A DNA stretch of 14,135 bases from Dehalococcoidia bacterium (GTDB lineage Bacteria > Chloroflexota > Dehalococcoidia > E44-bin15): contig JAUXBC010000013.1 of NCBI GenBank assembly GCA_030619615.1, positions 1 to 14,135 of the forward strand, written 5' to 3'. Of the stretch, positions 1-7,217 are shown one piece after another. Numbering within the stretch: the stretch's first letter is position 1; each line of letters begins with the position of its first letter. The translations under genes and the position numbers were made by a program. A model generated the notes under the pieces. That model was not told where the DNA came from. It did no database searches and saw nothing but the letters and a program-made list of their open reading frames with translations.

Positions 1-1
1 C

Positions 2-424
2 GGTGGTGAGGTAGTAGATATTCAATCCGAAGGGAAGGAGATCGATCTGCCTCGATTAGAGTACATTCACAGCCATAAGACCGGGGCGTTAATCGCCATT
101 TCGTTAAGGGTGGGGGCTATGCTTGTGGATGCACAGGAGGAAGAGATAGAGGCCCTTTTCCAATACGGTAAACTGATCGGGCTGGCCTTCCAGATAGTGG
201 ATGATATTCTCAATGTGGAAGGGGATGAGGTCCAACTGGGTAAACCGGTAGGCAGTGATCTCAGGCAGAAGAAAGCAACCTATCCTGCCCTTTTTGGGAT
301 AGAAGCGTCTCGCCAGAAAGCTCGGCGATTGATCGAAGAGGCCAAGAAAGAGCTTGAAATATTTGGTGAGAAGGGGGAAATACTACGGCTTCTTGCCGAT
401 TTTGTTGTGGAGAGGACATTTTAA
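2..424 (+). CDS. Trans-isoprenyl diphosphate synthase (polyprenyl synthetase), C-terminal part
   Basis: The reading frame is open from the left window edge, so the N-terminal half, including the first Asp-rich motif, is missing. About 140 residues remain. Visible are a GGEVVDIQSEG segment, the HKTG substrate-binding motif, and the second Asp-rich region FQIVDDILNVEGD followed by GKPVGSDLRQKKATYP. These are hallmarks of farnesyl/geranylgeranyl diphosphate synthases, which condense isopentenyl diphosphate with allylic diphosphates in the cytoplasm. The last Asp of the second DDxxD is Asn here, a substitution I recall as common in bacterial members. The C-terminus ends normally (LLADFVVERTF). 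Chain length cannot be judged because the residues before the first Asp-rich motif are outside the window. IspA-like farnesyl or geranylgeranyl synthase are both possible. Confidence 0.93.
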   Translation, partial: GGEVVDIQSEGKEIDLPRLEYIHSHKTGALIAISLRVGAMLVDAQEEEIEALFQYGKLIGLAFQIVDDILNVEGDEVQLGKPVGSDLRQKKATYPALFGIEASRQKARRLIEEAKKELEIFGEKGEILRLLADFVVERTF

Positions 425-440
425 AAATCGTGAAGGTGAG

Positions 441-462
441 AGAGGCATGATAGAGGCATGAT
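441..462 (+). repeat. 11-bp tandem duplication at the start of a small ORF
   Basis: The unit agaggcatgat occurs twice in direct tandem (441-451 and 452-462) and is followed by a partial third copy, agagg. Each unit carries an ATG preceded by agaggc. The first ATG (447) is read for only four codons before a TGA that overlaps the second ATG (458) as ATGA. The pattern is seen directly; a role in translation coupling is inference. Confidence 0.7.
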
Positions 463-628
463 AGAGGGGAGAAATAGGGATCATCTGATAAAGATTAAAC
501 TGATATCCGGGGAAAAAGAGGGATCTGTGGAAAGCGCTTTACTGAATAAGGATGTTAGGGGAACCCTGATTCATTTCAACGGAGAGATGGTGCCCCCAAG
601 CGAATTCGAATCGCTGTTTTCAGCTTGA
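458..628 (+). CDS. Small hypothetical protein (56 aa), uncertain
   Basis: An ATG ORF of 56 codons lies 33 bp after the isoprenyl synthase stop, on the same strand. The product is soluble and charged, with no Cys, signal peptide or membrane segment. It has an alternating pattern (LIKIKLISGEKEG) that could be a beta strand, and ends VPPSEFESLFSA. An SD-like agagg precedes the ATG but lies only about 1-2 nt from it. A better SD (aaggtgag, 433-440) serves the upstream ATG at 447, which stops at a TGA overlapping this start. I do not recognise the family. It fills most of an otherwise empty gap and is in the right orientation to be the last gene of the operon, but it could be a chance ORF. Confidence 0.4.
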   Translation: MIEGRNRDHLIKIKLISGEKEGSVESALLNKDVRGTLIHFNGEMVPPSEFESLFSA

Positions 629-709
629 AAGGCTGACGTCCTAGACCTCTAGACGATGGGGGCATCGATCGCAAAGTATAACAGGTATGGGGATAAGGGG
701 CAACACCGA
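629..709. other. Convergent intergenic gap with weak inverted repeats
   Basis: This gap separates the small plus-strand ORF from the minus-strand argC stop. It holds two weak and partly overlapping inverted repeats. One is CGTC-c-TAG / CTA-GACG at 637-655; the other is CGATG-gggg-CATCG at 654-667. Neither is followed by a T-run on either strand, so a terminator role for the two converging transcripts is possible but unproven. Confidence 0.3.
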
Positions 710-1744
710 TCAGGGATAAACCGCAGCCCCCTCCAGCGCTATCCCCTCGGGAAGGCCGAGCATAAGGTTCATATTTTGTATTGCTTGCCCCGCTCCCCCC
801 TTTACCAGGTTGTCGATGCAGCTGATCACGATGAGCCTTCCTGTCCTCACATCGATGGTGGGGTAAATAAGGCAGAGGTTGCTTCCCCAGGTTTGCTTGG
901 TCTGCGGCGGTGCGGCCACCACCCTTATGAAGGGCTCGCCCCGGTAAAAATCCCCATAAAGCTCCTTTATCTCTCTCTTTCCCTTCTCATTGCCAGCTAT
1001 TCTCCCCTCTTTGAGCTGAGCATAGCAGGAGGTGAGGACCCCCCGGCTCATCGGCACGAGGTGGGGGACGAAGGTAACTGAGAAAGATAGCTCCGGGTTT
1101 AATCTACAAAGCTCCTGAGTTATCTCTGGAAGATGACGATGCCCATCGAGGGCATAGGCGGAAACATTTTCATTTGCCTCTGAGAAATGGGTGTTAAGGC
1201 TTAATGTTCTCCCCGCTCCGGAGACCCCTGACTTAGCATCGATGATGATCCCAGGCTCGATTAGCCCCTCCTTGACAACGGGGGCCAGGGCGAGAAGGGC
1301 GCCGGTGGGGTAACAACCAGGATTTGCTACCAGGCGAGCGGAAGCGATAGGGGGGCGATTTAACTCCACCAGGCCATAGACCGCCTCTTCAAGAAGCTGT
1401 GGTTGGGGATGGGTAAATTCATACCATTTTTCGTACTCTTTAGCATCCTTCAGTCGGAAGTCGGCGCTGACATCGACTACCTTGATTCCCCGCTCAAGCG
1501 CCACCAATACCGCCTCAACGCTCGTCTTGTGAGGCAGGGCCGAAAAAACGAGTTCCACATCCCCCAGCTCCGGCTGAATCACCAGATCGATGTCGGCAAG
1601 ATGGGGCAGGAGCTCGCCCAGCTTTTGCCCCACGGCGCTCCTTCCCGTAATTGAGGTAAGCTCGACCCCGGGATGGCGATGAAGGAGTCGCGCCAGCTCC
1701 ATGCCGATATAGCCTGTAACGTTGATAATGCCTACCTTTTTCAT
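710..1744 (-). CDS. argC: N-acetyl-gamma-glutamyl-phosphate reductase
   Basis: ArgC reduces N-acetyl-glutamyl phosphate to N-acetyl-glutamate semialdehyde with NADPH, the third step of arginine synthesis in the cytoplasm. The 344-residue product has the usual length. It shows an N-terminal Rossmann motif NVTGYIG (8-14), SADFRL (93-98), the active-site Cys144 in NPGCYPT, SGVSGAGR (170-177), HRHLPEI (200-206) with the catalytic His, and the FVPHLVPMSRG segment. The first Gly of the dinucleotide loop (usually GxxGYxG) is Asn. The ATG at 1744 has an aaggagag SD at good spacing. It is the last gene of the operon formed with the phosphatase, nth and metallopeptidase genes, starting 36 bp after the metallopeptidase stop. 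No other arginine gene is in view. Confidence 0.97.
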   Translation of the reverse strand: MKKVGIINVTGYIGMELARLLHRHPGVELTSITGRSAVGQKLGELLPHLADIDLVIQPELGDVELVFSALPHKTSVEAVLVALERGIKVVDVSADFRLKDAKEYEKWYEFTHPQPQLLEEAVYGLVELNRPPIASARLVANPGCYPTGALLALAPVVKEGLIEPGIIIDAKSGVSGAGRTLSLNTHFSEANENVSAYALDGHRHLPEITQELCRLNPELSFSVTFVPHLVPMSRGVLTSCYAQLKEGRIAGNEKGKREIKELYGDFYRGEPFIRVVAAPPQTKQTWGSNLCLIYPTIDVRTGRLIVISCIDNLVKGGAGQAIQNMNLMLGLPEGIALEGAAVYP

Positions 1745-1780
1745 GGTTCTCTCCTTCAGCCTACTGTAATAGCAAACTCC

Positions 1781-2155
1781 TCATCTCCCTTTTTGCTGCT
1801 CCATTTCCCTTAGCCTTTCATCGCTGATCCCGAAGTAATGGGCTATTTCATGGCGCACCGTCTCCCCGACCCTTCTCATTATCTCTTCCTCAGAGCGATA
1901 TATCCTCTCAATGGGCTTTTGGAAGATGGTTATCTTGTGTGGCAGCATGGGTTGATGCCCACCCCCTTCGGCCAAAGGGGTGCCTTCATAAAGGCCCAGT
2001 AGCTCGCTGCGATGCCTAAGCCCGATTTCTGCTAATTGATCCCGGCTGGGCCAGTCCTCTACCACCACCGCGATATTCTCCAGTTTCTGTTGAAACTCCT
2101 GAGGCAAATCATCGAGTGCCCTAGCTACCAGTTCCTCAAATTTTTCTCTTCTCAT
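1781..2155 (-). CDS. Predicted zinc metallopeptidase, MMP-like zincin family (HExxH)
   Basis: A small cytosolic protein (124 aa from the chosen start) with the C-terminal motif HEIAHYFGISD at 102-112. This fits HExxHxxGxxD, in which His102, His106 and Asp112 would bind zinc and Glu103 would be catalytic. The start FEELVARALDDLPQEF and the LxGxYxGTPL region are typical of the widespread zincin-like family (COG3824/PF06262), whose substrate is unknown. A GTG at 2167 is in frame, but the ATG at 2155 is preferred because a GGAG lies six bases before it and family members start here. The gene overlaps the 3' end of nth by 20 bp, so translation is probably coupled to it. Confidence 0.88.
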   Translation of the reverse strand: MRREKFEELVARALDDLPQEFQQKLENIAVVVEDWPSRDQLAEIGLRHRSELLGLYEGTPLAEGGGHQPMLPHKITIFQKPIERIYRSEEEIMRRVGETVRHEIAHYFGISDERLREMEQQKGR

Positions 2156-2810
2156 CGCCTTCTCCACCTATGAAGCTTGACGGGCACCCCTCATTGAAGA
2201 CACATCCCTGACATAAAGGACGCTGCGCGCGGCAAATGCTCCTTCCGTGCGCCAGCATGTGGAGATGAAACTGGTACCTCTCCTGTGAGGGAATCACGTC
2301 CTCCAGTAGCTGGTGCGCCTGCTCCGCCGATACCCTGGAATCAATTAAACCAAGCCGCCTTGAAACCCGATAGACATGGGTGTCCACAGGGAGCACCGCC
2401 CTTTCCAAGGAGAATAGTAGCACACATGCCGCAGTTTTTGGTCCTACCCCGGGAAGTCCTTCAAGCCATGCCCTAGCCACGGGTAGAGGGAGCTCCCCCA
2501 GGAATCCCAGGTCCAGGGATCCTTGGCTCTCCAAAATCCCCTTAAGGATGGCCTTTATCCGCCCCGCCTTAATCCTGCTTAGCCCACCGCACCTGATCGC
2601 TTCGGCGATGTGATCAATGCTCCCCTCCGCCACCCTGTCCCAGGTGCCGAAGGTCTTAACGAGCCTTTCAAAGGCCCGCTTCGAGTTCACATCGGAGGTG
2701 TTTTGGGAAAGGATCGCCCGGATCAGCTCAGAAAGAGGGTCACCGCTGGCTTGCCACTGGAGGGGGCCATATTCTCGCTCCAGCAAGCTGACGATTTCAT
2801 CGATGGTCAT
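2136..2810 (-). CDS. nth: Endonuclease III-type DNA glycosylase/AP lyase
   Basis: This is a base-excision repair enzyme that removes oxidised pyrimidines and nicks the abasic site. The 224-residue protein has the HhH-GPD fold: helix-hairpin-helix LPGVGPKTAACV with catalytic Lys125, catalytic Asp143 in PVDTHVYRVSRRLGL, and a C-terminal iron-sulphur loop with Cys193, Cys200, Cys203 and Cys209 (C-x6-C-x2-C-x5-C). All key residues are intact. The segment ILSQNTSDVNSKRAF replaces the AQATD stretch of E. coli Nth, marking the Nth-like branch of the family, so substrate range may differ. Its ATG overlaps the phosphatase stop by 4 bp (ATGA), and its 3' end overlaps the metallopeptidase start. A short, Gly/Lys-rich tail follows the cluster. 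Confidence 0.95.
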   Translation of the reverse strand: MTIDEIVSLLEREYGPLQWQASGDPLSELIRAILSQNTSDVNSKRAFERLVKTFGTWDRVAEGSIDHIAEAIRCGGLSRIKAGRIKAILKGILESQGSLDLGFLGELPLPVARAWLEGLPGVGPKTAACVLLFSLERAVLPVDTHVYRVSRRLGLIDSRVSAEQAHQLLEDVIPSQERYQFHLHMLAHGRSICRAQRPLCQGCVFNEGCPSSFIGGEGDEKRKI

Positions 2811-3424
2811 GCCTTTAGATTCCTTAGGTGGCAGGTGTCGTTGAGCAGTCTAAGGGAAGACCATCCCTCCCCCAGTTCGAAAAGGTTGATCGCTGCGTTA
2901 TCCTGCCCGATCTGCCAAAAGTGGGAGTTGTCCAGGCCTAGAAGGTGGCAAAGAAGCACTTTGCATACCACCCGATGAGTTACCAAGGCAACTGTCTCCT
3001 TTTGGTGCCTCGCCGCCAAATCATCAATAGTAGCGACCGCCCTTCTTTGGACATCCTCAAGGGTCTCTCCTTCAGGAATCTTGAGCCGCTGGGGACTACG
3101 AAGCCAAACGTCAAAAAGCTCTCGATATCGCCCTCTTGCCTCCTCTATGTAAAGCCCCTGCCAGATCCCGAAGTCCATGTCATTGATCCCATCCAACGGC
3201 TCCACCGGGAGACCGAGGCGGCTGGCGATGATCTGCGCCGTGGCCATCGCCCGCTTCAGGGGGCTGGAGTAGATAGCGGCCACATCCCATCGGGCGATCT
3301 TCTCCGCGGCCGCCTCCGCCTGCCTCACCCCCGTCTCATCCAGATCGATATCTACCCGCCCCCTAAACCTTTCCTCCCTGTTCCACTCCGTCTGTCCATG
3401 CCTGACAAGGATAATGCGAGTCAA
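2807..3424 (-). CDS. Histidine phosphatase family protein (phosphoglycerate mutase-like)
   Basis: A 205-residue, single-domain branch-1 histidine phosphatase. It opens with ILVRHGQTEWN (phospho-accepting His9 in RHG), continues with SSPLKRAMATAQ, an acidic segment NDMDFGIWQG (Asp82-84 in the usual Glu region) and PEGET, and has the second catalytic His150 in LVTHRVV. The family includes alpha-ribazole phosphatases, phosphoserine phosphatases and broad-specificity enzymes; true glycolytic mutase activity is unlikely for this short form. The substrate cannot be read from sequence. The start is TTG at 3424, since no in-frame ATG or GTG is available nearby and GGGAGG lies five bases upstream. It is the first gene of the four-gene minus-strand operon ending with argC. 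Confidence 0.92.
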   Translation of the reverse strand: MTRIILVRHGQTEWNREERFRGRVDIDLDETGVRQAEAAAEKIARWDVAAIYSSPLKRAMATAQIIASRLGLPVEPLDGINDMDFGIWQGLYIEEARGRYRELFDVWLRSPQRLKIPEGETLEDVQRRAVATIDDLAARHQKETVALVTHRVVCKVLLCHLLGLDNSHFWQIGQDNAAINLFELGEGWSSLRLLNDTCHLRNLKA

Positions 3425-3440
3425 GGGAGCCTCCCATCCT

Positions 3441-3469
3441 GTTATAGCGTTATTGTAACATAGGATGAA
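3441..3469 (-). promoter_or_regulatory. Weak candidate promoter for the phosphatase-nth-argC operon
   Basis: On the minus strand a -10-like TATAAC (3441-3446) lies 17 bp from a poor -35 (TTCATC, 3464-3469). Transcription would begin almost at the GGGAGG ribosome-binding site (3430-3435), which is very close, so the true promoter may lie further upstream. Confidence 0.3.
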
Positions 3470-3488
3470 GCTACAAGAAAGCCAATCA

Positions 3489-3517
3489 TTGACATCCCTT
3501 CACCCCTCCTGTAAACT
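3489..3517 (+). promoter_or_regulatory. Candidate sigma-70-type promoter for tldD
   Basis: A perfect -35 TTGACA (3489-3494) is followed after exactly 17 bp by TAAACT (3512-3517), four of six matches to the -10 consensus. The start of transcription would fall near 3524, leaving a leader of about 25 nt that contains the GGTGAGG SD of tldD. The TGTAAACT end recurs in the predicted promoter of the MaoC operon. Confidence 0.65.
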
Positions 3518-3548
3518 GGCTTTGTGTTCTTGAGCGGTGAGGGTTAGA

Positions 3549-4925
3549 TTGCTGGCCACAGAAGAGATACGTCAGCAGATCGGTCGAGCCTTAAAGGGAC
3601 AGCTTGCCGATTATGTTGAGATTCGCATCGAGGAGAGGGAGGCTAGCCGTATTCAATACCTGGGCCGCGAGCTGGAGGATATTGGAAGAAGCACAAGCCT
3701 GGGAGGCAATGTGCGTGCCCTGGTCAAGGGAGGATGGGGCTTTGTCAGCTTTAACGAGCTAGGCGAACTGCGGGGCAAGGTGGAGCTGGCGGTGAAGCAG
3801 GCACATCTTGTGGGCAAAGAGGCAAGTAAGTTCGCCCCGGTAGCTCCCGTGGTAGATGTGGTTGAGCCTCAGATGAGGGAGGACCCCACAACTGTCCCCC
3901 TGGCTCGAAAGAAAAGCCTCCTCGATGAGTATAATGAGATCATCTGGTCCACCCCCAAGATTCAGACCTCCGTCATCACCTATGGAGACAGTGGCAAAAG
4001 GGTCATCTTCGCCAATTCCGAGGGTAGCTATATCGAGCAAACCAAGATCGACCTCTCCACCCGTATCGTAGTTATTGCCCGCGATGATGGCGATGTTCAA
4101 CAGGTGGTGCTCAGCGAGGGCTCAAGCGGCGACTTTGGCTTTATGGAGGGGCTTCATGAAGAGGTTCGCCAAGCAGCACGGCGTGCCGTGGCGCTGCTCT
4201 CCGCACCCCAGGTCAGAGGAGGGGAATACACCGTCGTCTTAGACCCTGTCCTCGCTGGAGTCTTCGCCCATGAGGCCTTTGGGCATCTATCGGAATCCGA
4301 TTTTGTATATGAAAACGAGCGCCTGAAAGATATAATGGTTTTAGGTCGAAAATTTGGTGGGGAGCACCTGAACATCGTCGATGGCGCCTCCATCCCCGGG
4401 CTTCGCGGCAGCTACAAATATGATGACGAGGGCGTGCCCGCAACAAAGACCTATCTCATCAGGGAAGGGATGCTCGTGGGCAGGCTCCATTCTCGAGAAA
4501 CCGCAGCCAAGATGGGCGAAAAACCCACAGGAAATGCCAGAGCGCTCGATTATCGTCATCCCCCCATTGTGCGCATGAGCAACACCCTTATCGAGCCGGG
4601 GAAGGTCTCCTTCGAGGAGATGATCGGCGAAATCAAGGAGGGGGTTTACGTGAAGAACTGGTATGGGGGGATGACCAGCATGGAGATGTTCACCTTCTCC
4701 GCTGGCGAAGCCTATTTGATCAGGGGTGGCAGGGTGGCGGAGCTACTTCGACCTGTGGTGCTCACCGGAAACGTGTTTACCACCCTGGAGAACATCGATG
4801 CCATTGGCAACGACCTGGAGATGAATCAGGGGGGTGGCTGCGGCAAGGGGGCGCAATCCCCACTGCCCGTCGCCAATGGCAGCCCCCACATAAGGATTCG
4901 CAGGTGCCTGCTGGGAGGGAGATAG
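3549..4925 (+). CDS. tldD: TldD, metalloprotease subunit of the TldD/TldE complex
   Basis: TldD is the zinc-binding subunit of the TldD/TldE heterodimer, a protease that trims unfolded peptides and matures leader peptides such as that of microcin B17 in E. coli. The product (458 aa) carries the HExxxH motif HEAFGH (241-246) followed by SESD. The conserved C-terminal GGCGKGAQSPLPVANGSPH has Cys431, expected to be a third zinc ligand. The start is a choice between GTG 3537 (four codons longer) and TTG 3549. TTG is preferred because GGTGAGG (3536-3542) sits six bases before it, whereas nothing SD-like precedes the GTG. The gene ends directly against the tldE start. A good promoter is centred near 3503. 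Confidence 0.95.
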   Translation: MLATEEIRQQIGRALKGQLADYVEIRIEEREASRIQYLGRELEDIGRSTSLGGNVRALVKGGWGFVSFNELGELRGKVELAVKQAHLVGKEASKFAPVAPVVDVVEPQMREDPTTVPLARKKSLLDEYNEIIWSTPKIQTSVITYGDSGKRVIFANSEGSYIEQTKIDLSTRIVVIARDDGDVQQVVLSEGSSGDFGFMEGLHEEVRQAARRAVALLSAPQVRGGEYTVVLDPVLAGVFAHEAFGHLSESDFVYENERLKDIMVLGRKFGGEHLNIVDGASIPGLRGSYKYDDEGVPATKTYLIREGMLVGRLHSRETAAKMGEKPTGNARALDYRHPPIVRMSNTLIEPGKVSFEEMIGEIKEGVYVKNWYGGMTSMEMFTFSAGEAYLIRGGRVAELLRPVVLTGNVFTTLENIDAIGNDLEMNQGGGCGKGAQSPLPVANGSPHIRIRRCLLGGR

Positions 4926-6230
4926 TTGGAAAACATCCTAGAGCGGGCGAAAAAAGTGGCTGAGGAGGCGGAGGTTTTCCTCGCCTCCATAAGTGAAACC
5001 CCTGTCGGCTTTGAAGCCAATCGCTTGAAGATGCTGGAGACCAGGGAGAGTACCTCGGTCTCTCTACGCATCATTAAGGAGGGCAAGATAGGGTTTTCCA
5101 CCACCACCAAGCTCAACGATCCCGATGCCCTGGTCCGGATGGCGGTGGAGACGGCTCAGTTTGGCGTTCCAGCAAGGTTCATCCTACCCTCAGCGCAGCT
5201 CTACCCCCAGATCGAGGTCTATGACCCAGGGGTGGAGGCGATACCAATAGAGAATATGGTTGAAATGGGCGACTCCCTGATAACGAAGATCAGAGGTCAC
5301 ACCCCAGAGATCCTTTGCCACGCTGGGGTGAGCAAGAGCGTGGGCATGGTGAATATCGTTAACTCCCGCGGCGGCGAGGCAAGCTACCGCAAGAGCTTCT
5401 TTACCATCGGCATCGAAGGGACGTTGATTCGAGACACTGATATGCTTTTCGTCGGCGAAATAGATAGCTCCTGTCGCCCGATAAGGGACGTCGATGCTCT
5501 GGCAGACACGGTGATCGAGCAACTGGAGCTGGCGAAGCATACCGCCTCGGTCTCCACAGGGCGATTGCCGGTGATTCTAACCCCCAGAGGGGTGAGAAGT
5601 GCCTTCTTCACCCCCCTGGCGCTCGCCTTTAATGGAAGGGTGGTGGTGCAGGGGGCATCACCCTTGGTGGGGAGGCAAGGTAGGCAACTCTTCGATGAGA
5701 GGCTCTCCCTATGGGATGATGCCACTATCGGCTATCGCCCCGCCAGCCGACCTTGCGACGATGAGGGAGTGCCAAGCCAAAGGACGGCTCTCATTGAAGG
5801 GGGGGTAGTGGCAAACTTCCTTTATGACCTGCAAACCGCCGCCCTCGCCGCTAGCCGGAGCACGGGCAGCGGCAACAGGGCTCGGGGGGGCATGCCAACC
5901 CCATCGGTGAGCGCCCTGGTCATTGAAGAGGGGGATACCCCCTTTGAGGAAATGATCCGGAACATGCGGGAAGGTCTGGTCATCGATATGCTCATCGGGG
6001 CAGAGCAGGGAAACGTTCTGGGAGGTGAGTTCAGTGGCAACGTTCTCCTCGGTTACAAGGTGGAAAGGGGTGAGATCGTGGGGCGAGTTAAAGATACCAT
6101 GGTTTCAGGAAATATCTACCATGCCTTGAAGGAGCTCGTTGCCATTGGGCGTGAAGCAAAGTGGGTTGGCGGTGTCCTTAAGGCCCCAGCCCTTTATTGC
6201 CCCAGTTTGGCGGTGGCAAGTAGAGGATAA
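4926..6230 (+). CDS. tldE: TldE/PmbA, partner subunit of TldD
   Basis: The 434-residue protein belongs to the PmbA/TldE branch of the U62 family. It has FEANRLKMLETRESTSVSLR near the N-terminus, DDEGVPSQRTALIEGGVV in the middle, and SGNVLLGYKVERGEIVGRVKD then MVSGNIYHALKEL towards the C-terminus. It lacks the HExxxH motif, as expected for the subunit that completes the active-site cavity without binding zinc. The start is TTG, directly after the tldD TAG, with a GGGAGGGAG SD inside the end of tldD. No other start in this frame is credible, so tight coupling and 1:1 synthesis with TldD are likely. No RiPP precursor is apparent nearby. Confidence 0.94.
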   Translation: MENILERAKKVAEEAEVFLASISETPVGFEANRLKMLETRESTSVSLRIIKEGKIGFSTTTKLNDPDALVRMAVETAQFGVPARFILPSAQLYPQIEVYDPGVEAIPIENMVEMGDSLITKIRGHTPEILCHAGVSKSVGMVNIVNSRGGEASYRKSFFTIGIEGTLIRDTDMLFVGEIDSSCRPIRDVDALADTVIEQLELAKHTASVSTGRLPVILTPRGVRSAFFTPLALAFNGRVVVQGASPLVGRQGRQLFDERLSLWDDATIGYRPASRPCDDEGVPSQRTALIEGGVVANFLYDLQTAALAASRSTGSGNRARGGMPTPSVSALVIEEGDTPFEEMIRNMREGLVIDMLIGAEQGNVLGGEFSGNVLLGYKVERGEIVGRVKDTMVSGNIYHALKELVAIGREAKWVGGVLKAPALYCPSLAVASRG

Positions 6231-6246
6231 AGATGGAGGCGCTCCT

Positions 6247-7170
6247 TTGAGTCTGAAGAGATACCTAGCTGAGTTAAGCCACGGGGATAACCCCCTGGTT
6301 TCCTCAAAGCTAGCCAACCTTTCAGCCCTTTCCCAAGAGGAGCTAAAACTTTTTCTAGAGGCATGGGCAAAAATGGGTGTTGCCCGGCGAAGGCAGATTG
6401 TGAGTAAACTTTTAGGGCTTGCCGAAGAGGACGCTAAACTGAACTTCGATGACATCTTCCGTGACTGTCTTCTAGACCCCGATGAAGTAGTACGGGTAAA
6501 GTCCATCGAAGGCTTATGGGAGTGTGAAAATCGCTCCCTTATCGACCCCCTTATCACCCTGCTTAGGCAAGATAGCAAAGAATCTGTTCGTGCTGCTGCC
6601 GCTGTGGCGCTGGGCAGGTTTGCCATGTTAGCTGAACTGGAGAAACTGCGCCCCGAGGATGGTGTAAAGGTTCAAAATGCTTTACTTTCTACTATCGAGG
6701 ACCGGAGAGAGCAGCTTGAGGTGAAGCGGCGGGCCATAGAAGCTATCGCCCCCATCAGCCTACCAAAAGTAGAGGATATCATTCATCAAGCCTATAAGAG
6801 CGGTGATTCTAAAATGAGAGCCAGCGCCCTCTATGCCATGGGGAGGAATGGCGACCCCGCCTGGCTTGCCATCCTGGTGAAGGAGCTGAGCAGCCTCGAT
6901 GCGGAGATGCGCTTTGAAGCAGCAGGGGCCTGTGGTGAGCTTGGTGATGAGGAGGCTGTTCCCCATCTTGTCAGGCTTATCAGTGACATCGATAGTCAGG
7001 TTAAGCTCTCCACAATAGTGGCGCTGGGACAAATTGGGGGTAGTGAGGCGGAAGAGGCATTGCGTAAATGCCTGGGTCACCCCGACGAGCAGGTTCGCGA
7101 AGCAGCAGAGGAGGCCTTGGAGGAACTGGGCCTTGGCAAGGAGCCCCTGTCCTTCAGGTTTGAATCTTGA
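6247..7170 (+). CDS. HEAT-repeat domain protein
   Basis: A 307-residue, all-helical soluble protein built largely of HEAT/PBS-lyase-like repeats. At least six units can be picked out: near 68-95, 99-125, 142-169, 174-200, 205-233, 237-264 and 268-295, with typical VRxxAxxALGxxG patterns (e.g. VRAAAAVALGRF, VKLSTIVALGQIG, VREAAEEALEELG). The N-terminal 65 residues form a separate helical stretch. There are no catalytic motifs, signal peptide or membrane segments, so a protein-binding scaffold is the likely role. The start is TTG 6247, with GGAGG seven bases upstream and 16 bp after the tldE stop. The frame stays open further upstream, overlapping tldE, but no SD supports a longer form. Its position suggests co-expression with TldD/TldE; a functional link is inference. 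Confidence 0.85.
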   Translation: MSLKRYLAELSHGDNPLVSSKLANLSALSQEELKLFLEAWAKMGVARRRQIVSKLLGLAEEDAKLNFDDIFRDCLLDPDEVVRVKSIEGLWECENRSLIDPLITLLRQDSKESVRAAAAVALGRFAMLAELEKLRPEDGVKVQNALLSTIEDRREQLEVKRRAIEAIAPISLPKVEDIIHQAYKSGDSKMRASALYAMGRNGDPAWLAILVKELSSLDAEMRFEAAGACGELGDEEAVPHLVRLISDIDSQVKLSTIVALGQIGGSEAEEALRKCLGHPDEQVREAAEEALEELGLGKEPLSFRFES

Positions 7171-7217
7171 GACCACCTCTAAGCCATCGTTAACAACCCA
7201 ATAGCTGAGGTATTTAG

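Noticed and set aside
654..667. CGATG-GGGG-CATCG hairpin as the argC terminator
   Set aside because: The stem is only 5 bp, competes with the neighbouring repeat at 637-655 and has no T-run on the minus strand.
656..1081. Plus-strand ORF of 141 codons opposite argC
   Set aside because: The minus strand encodes a clear, complete ArgC; the plus-strand product has low-complexity Pro/His-rich sequence and no family signature.
6139..6246. Longer N-terminus for the HEAT protein from ATG 6139
   Set aside because: It would overlap tldE by 92 bp, has no SD, and its residues read like out-of-frame tldE; TTG 6247 has GGAGG at ideal spacing.
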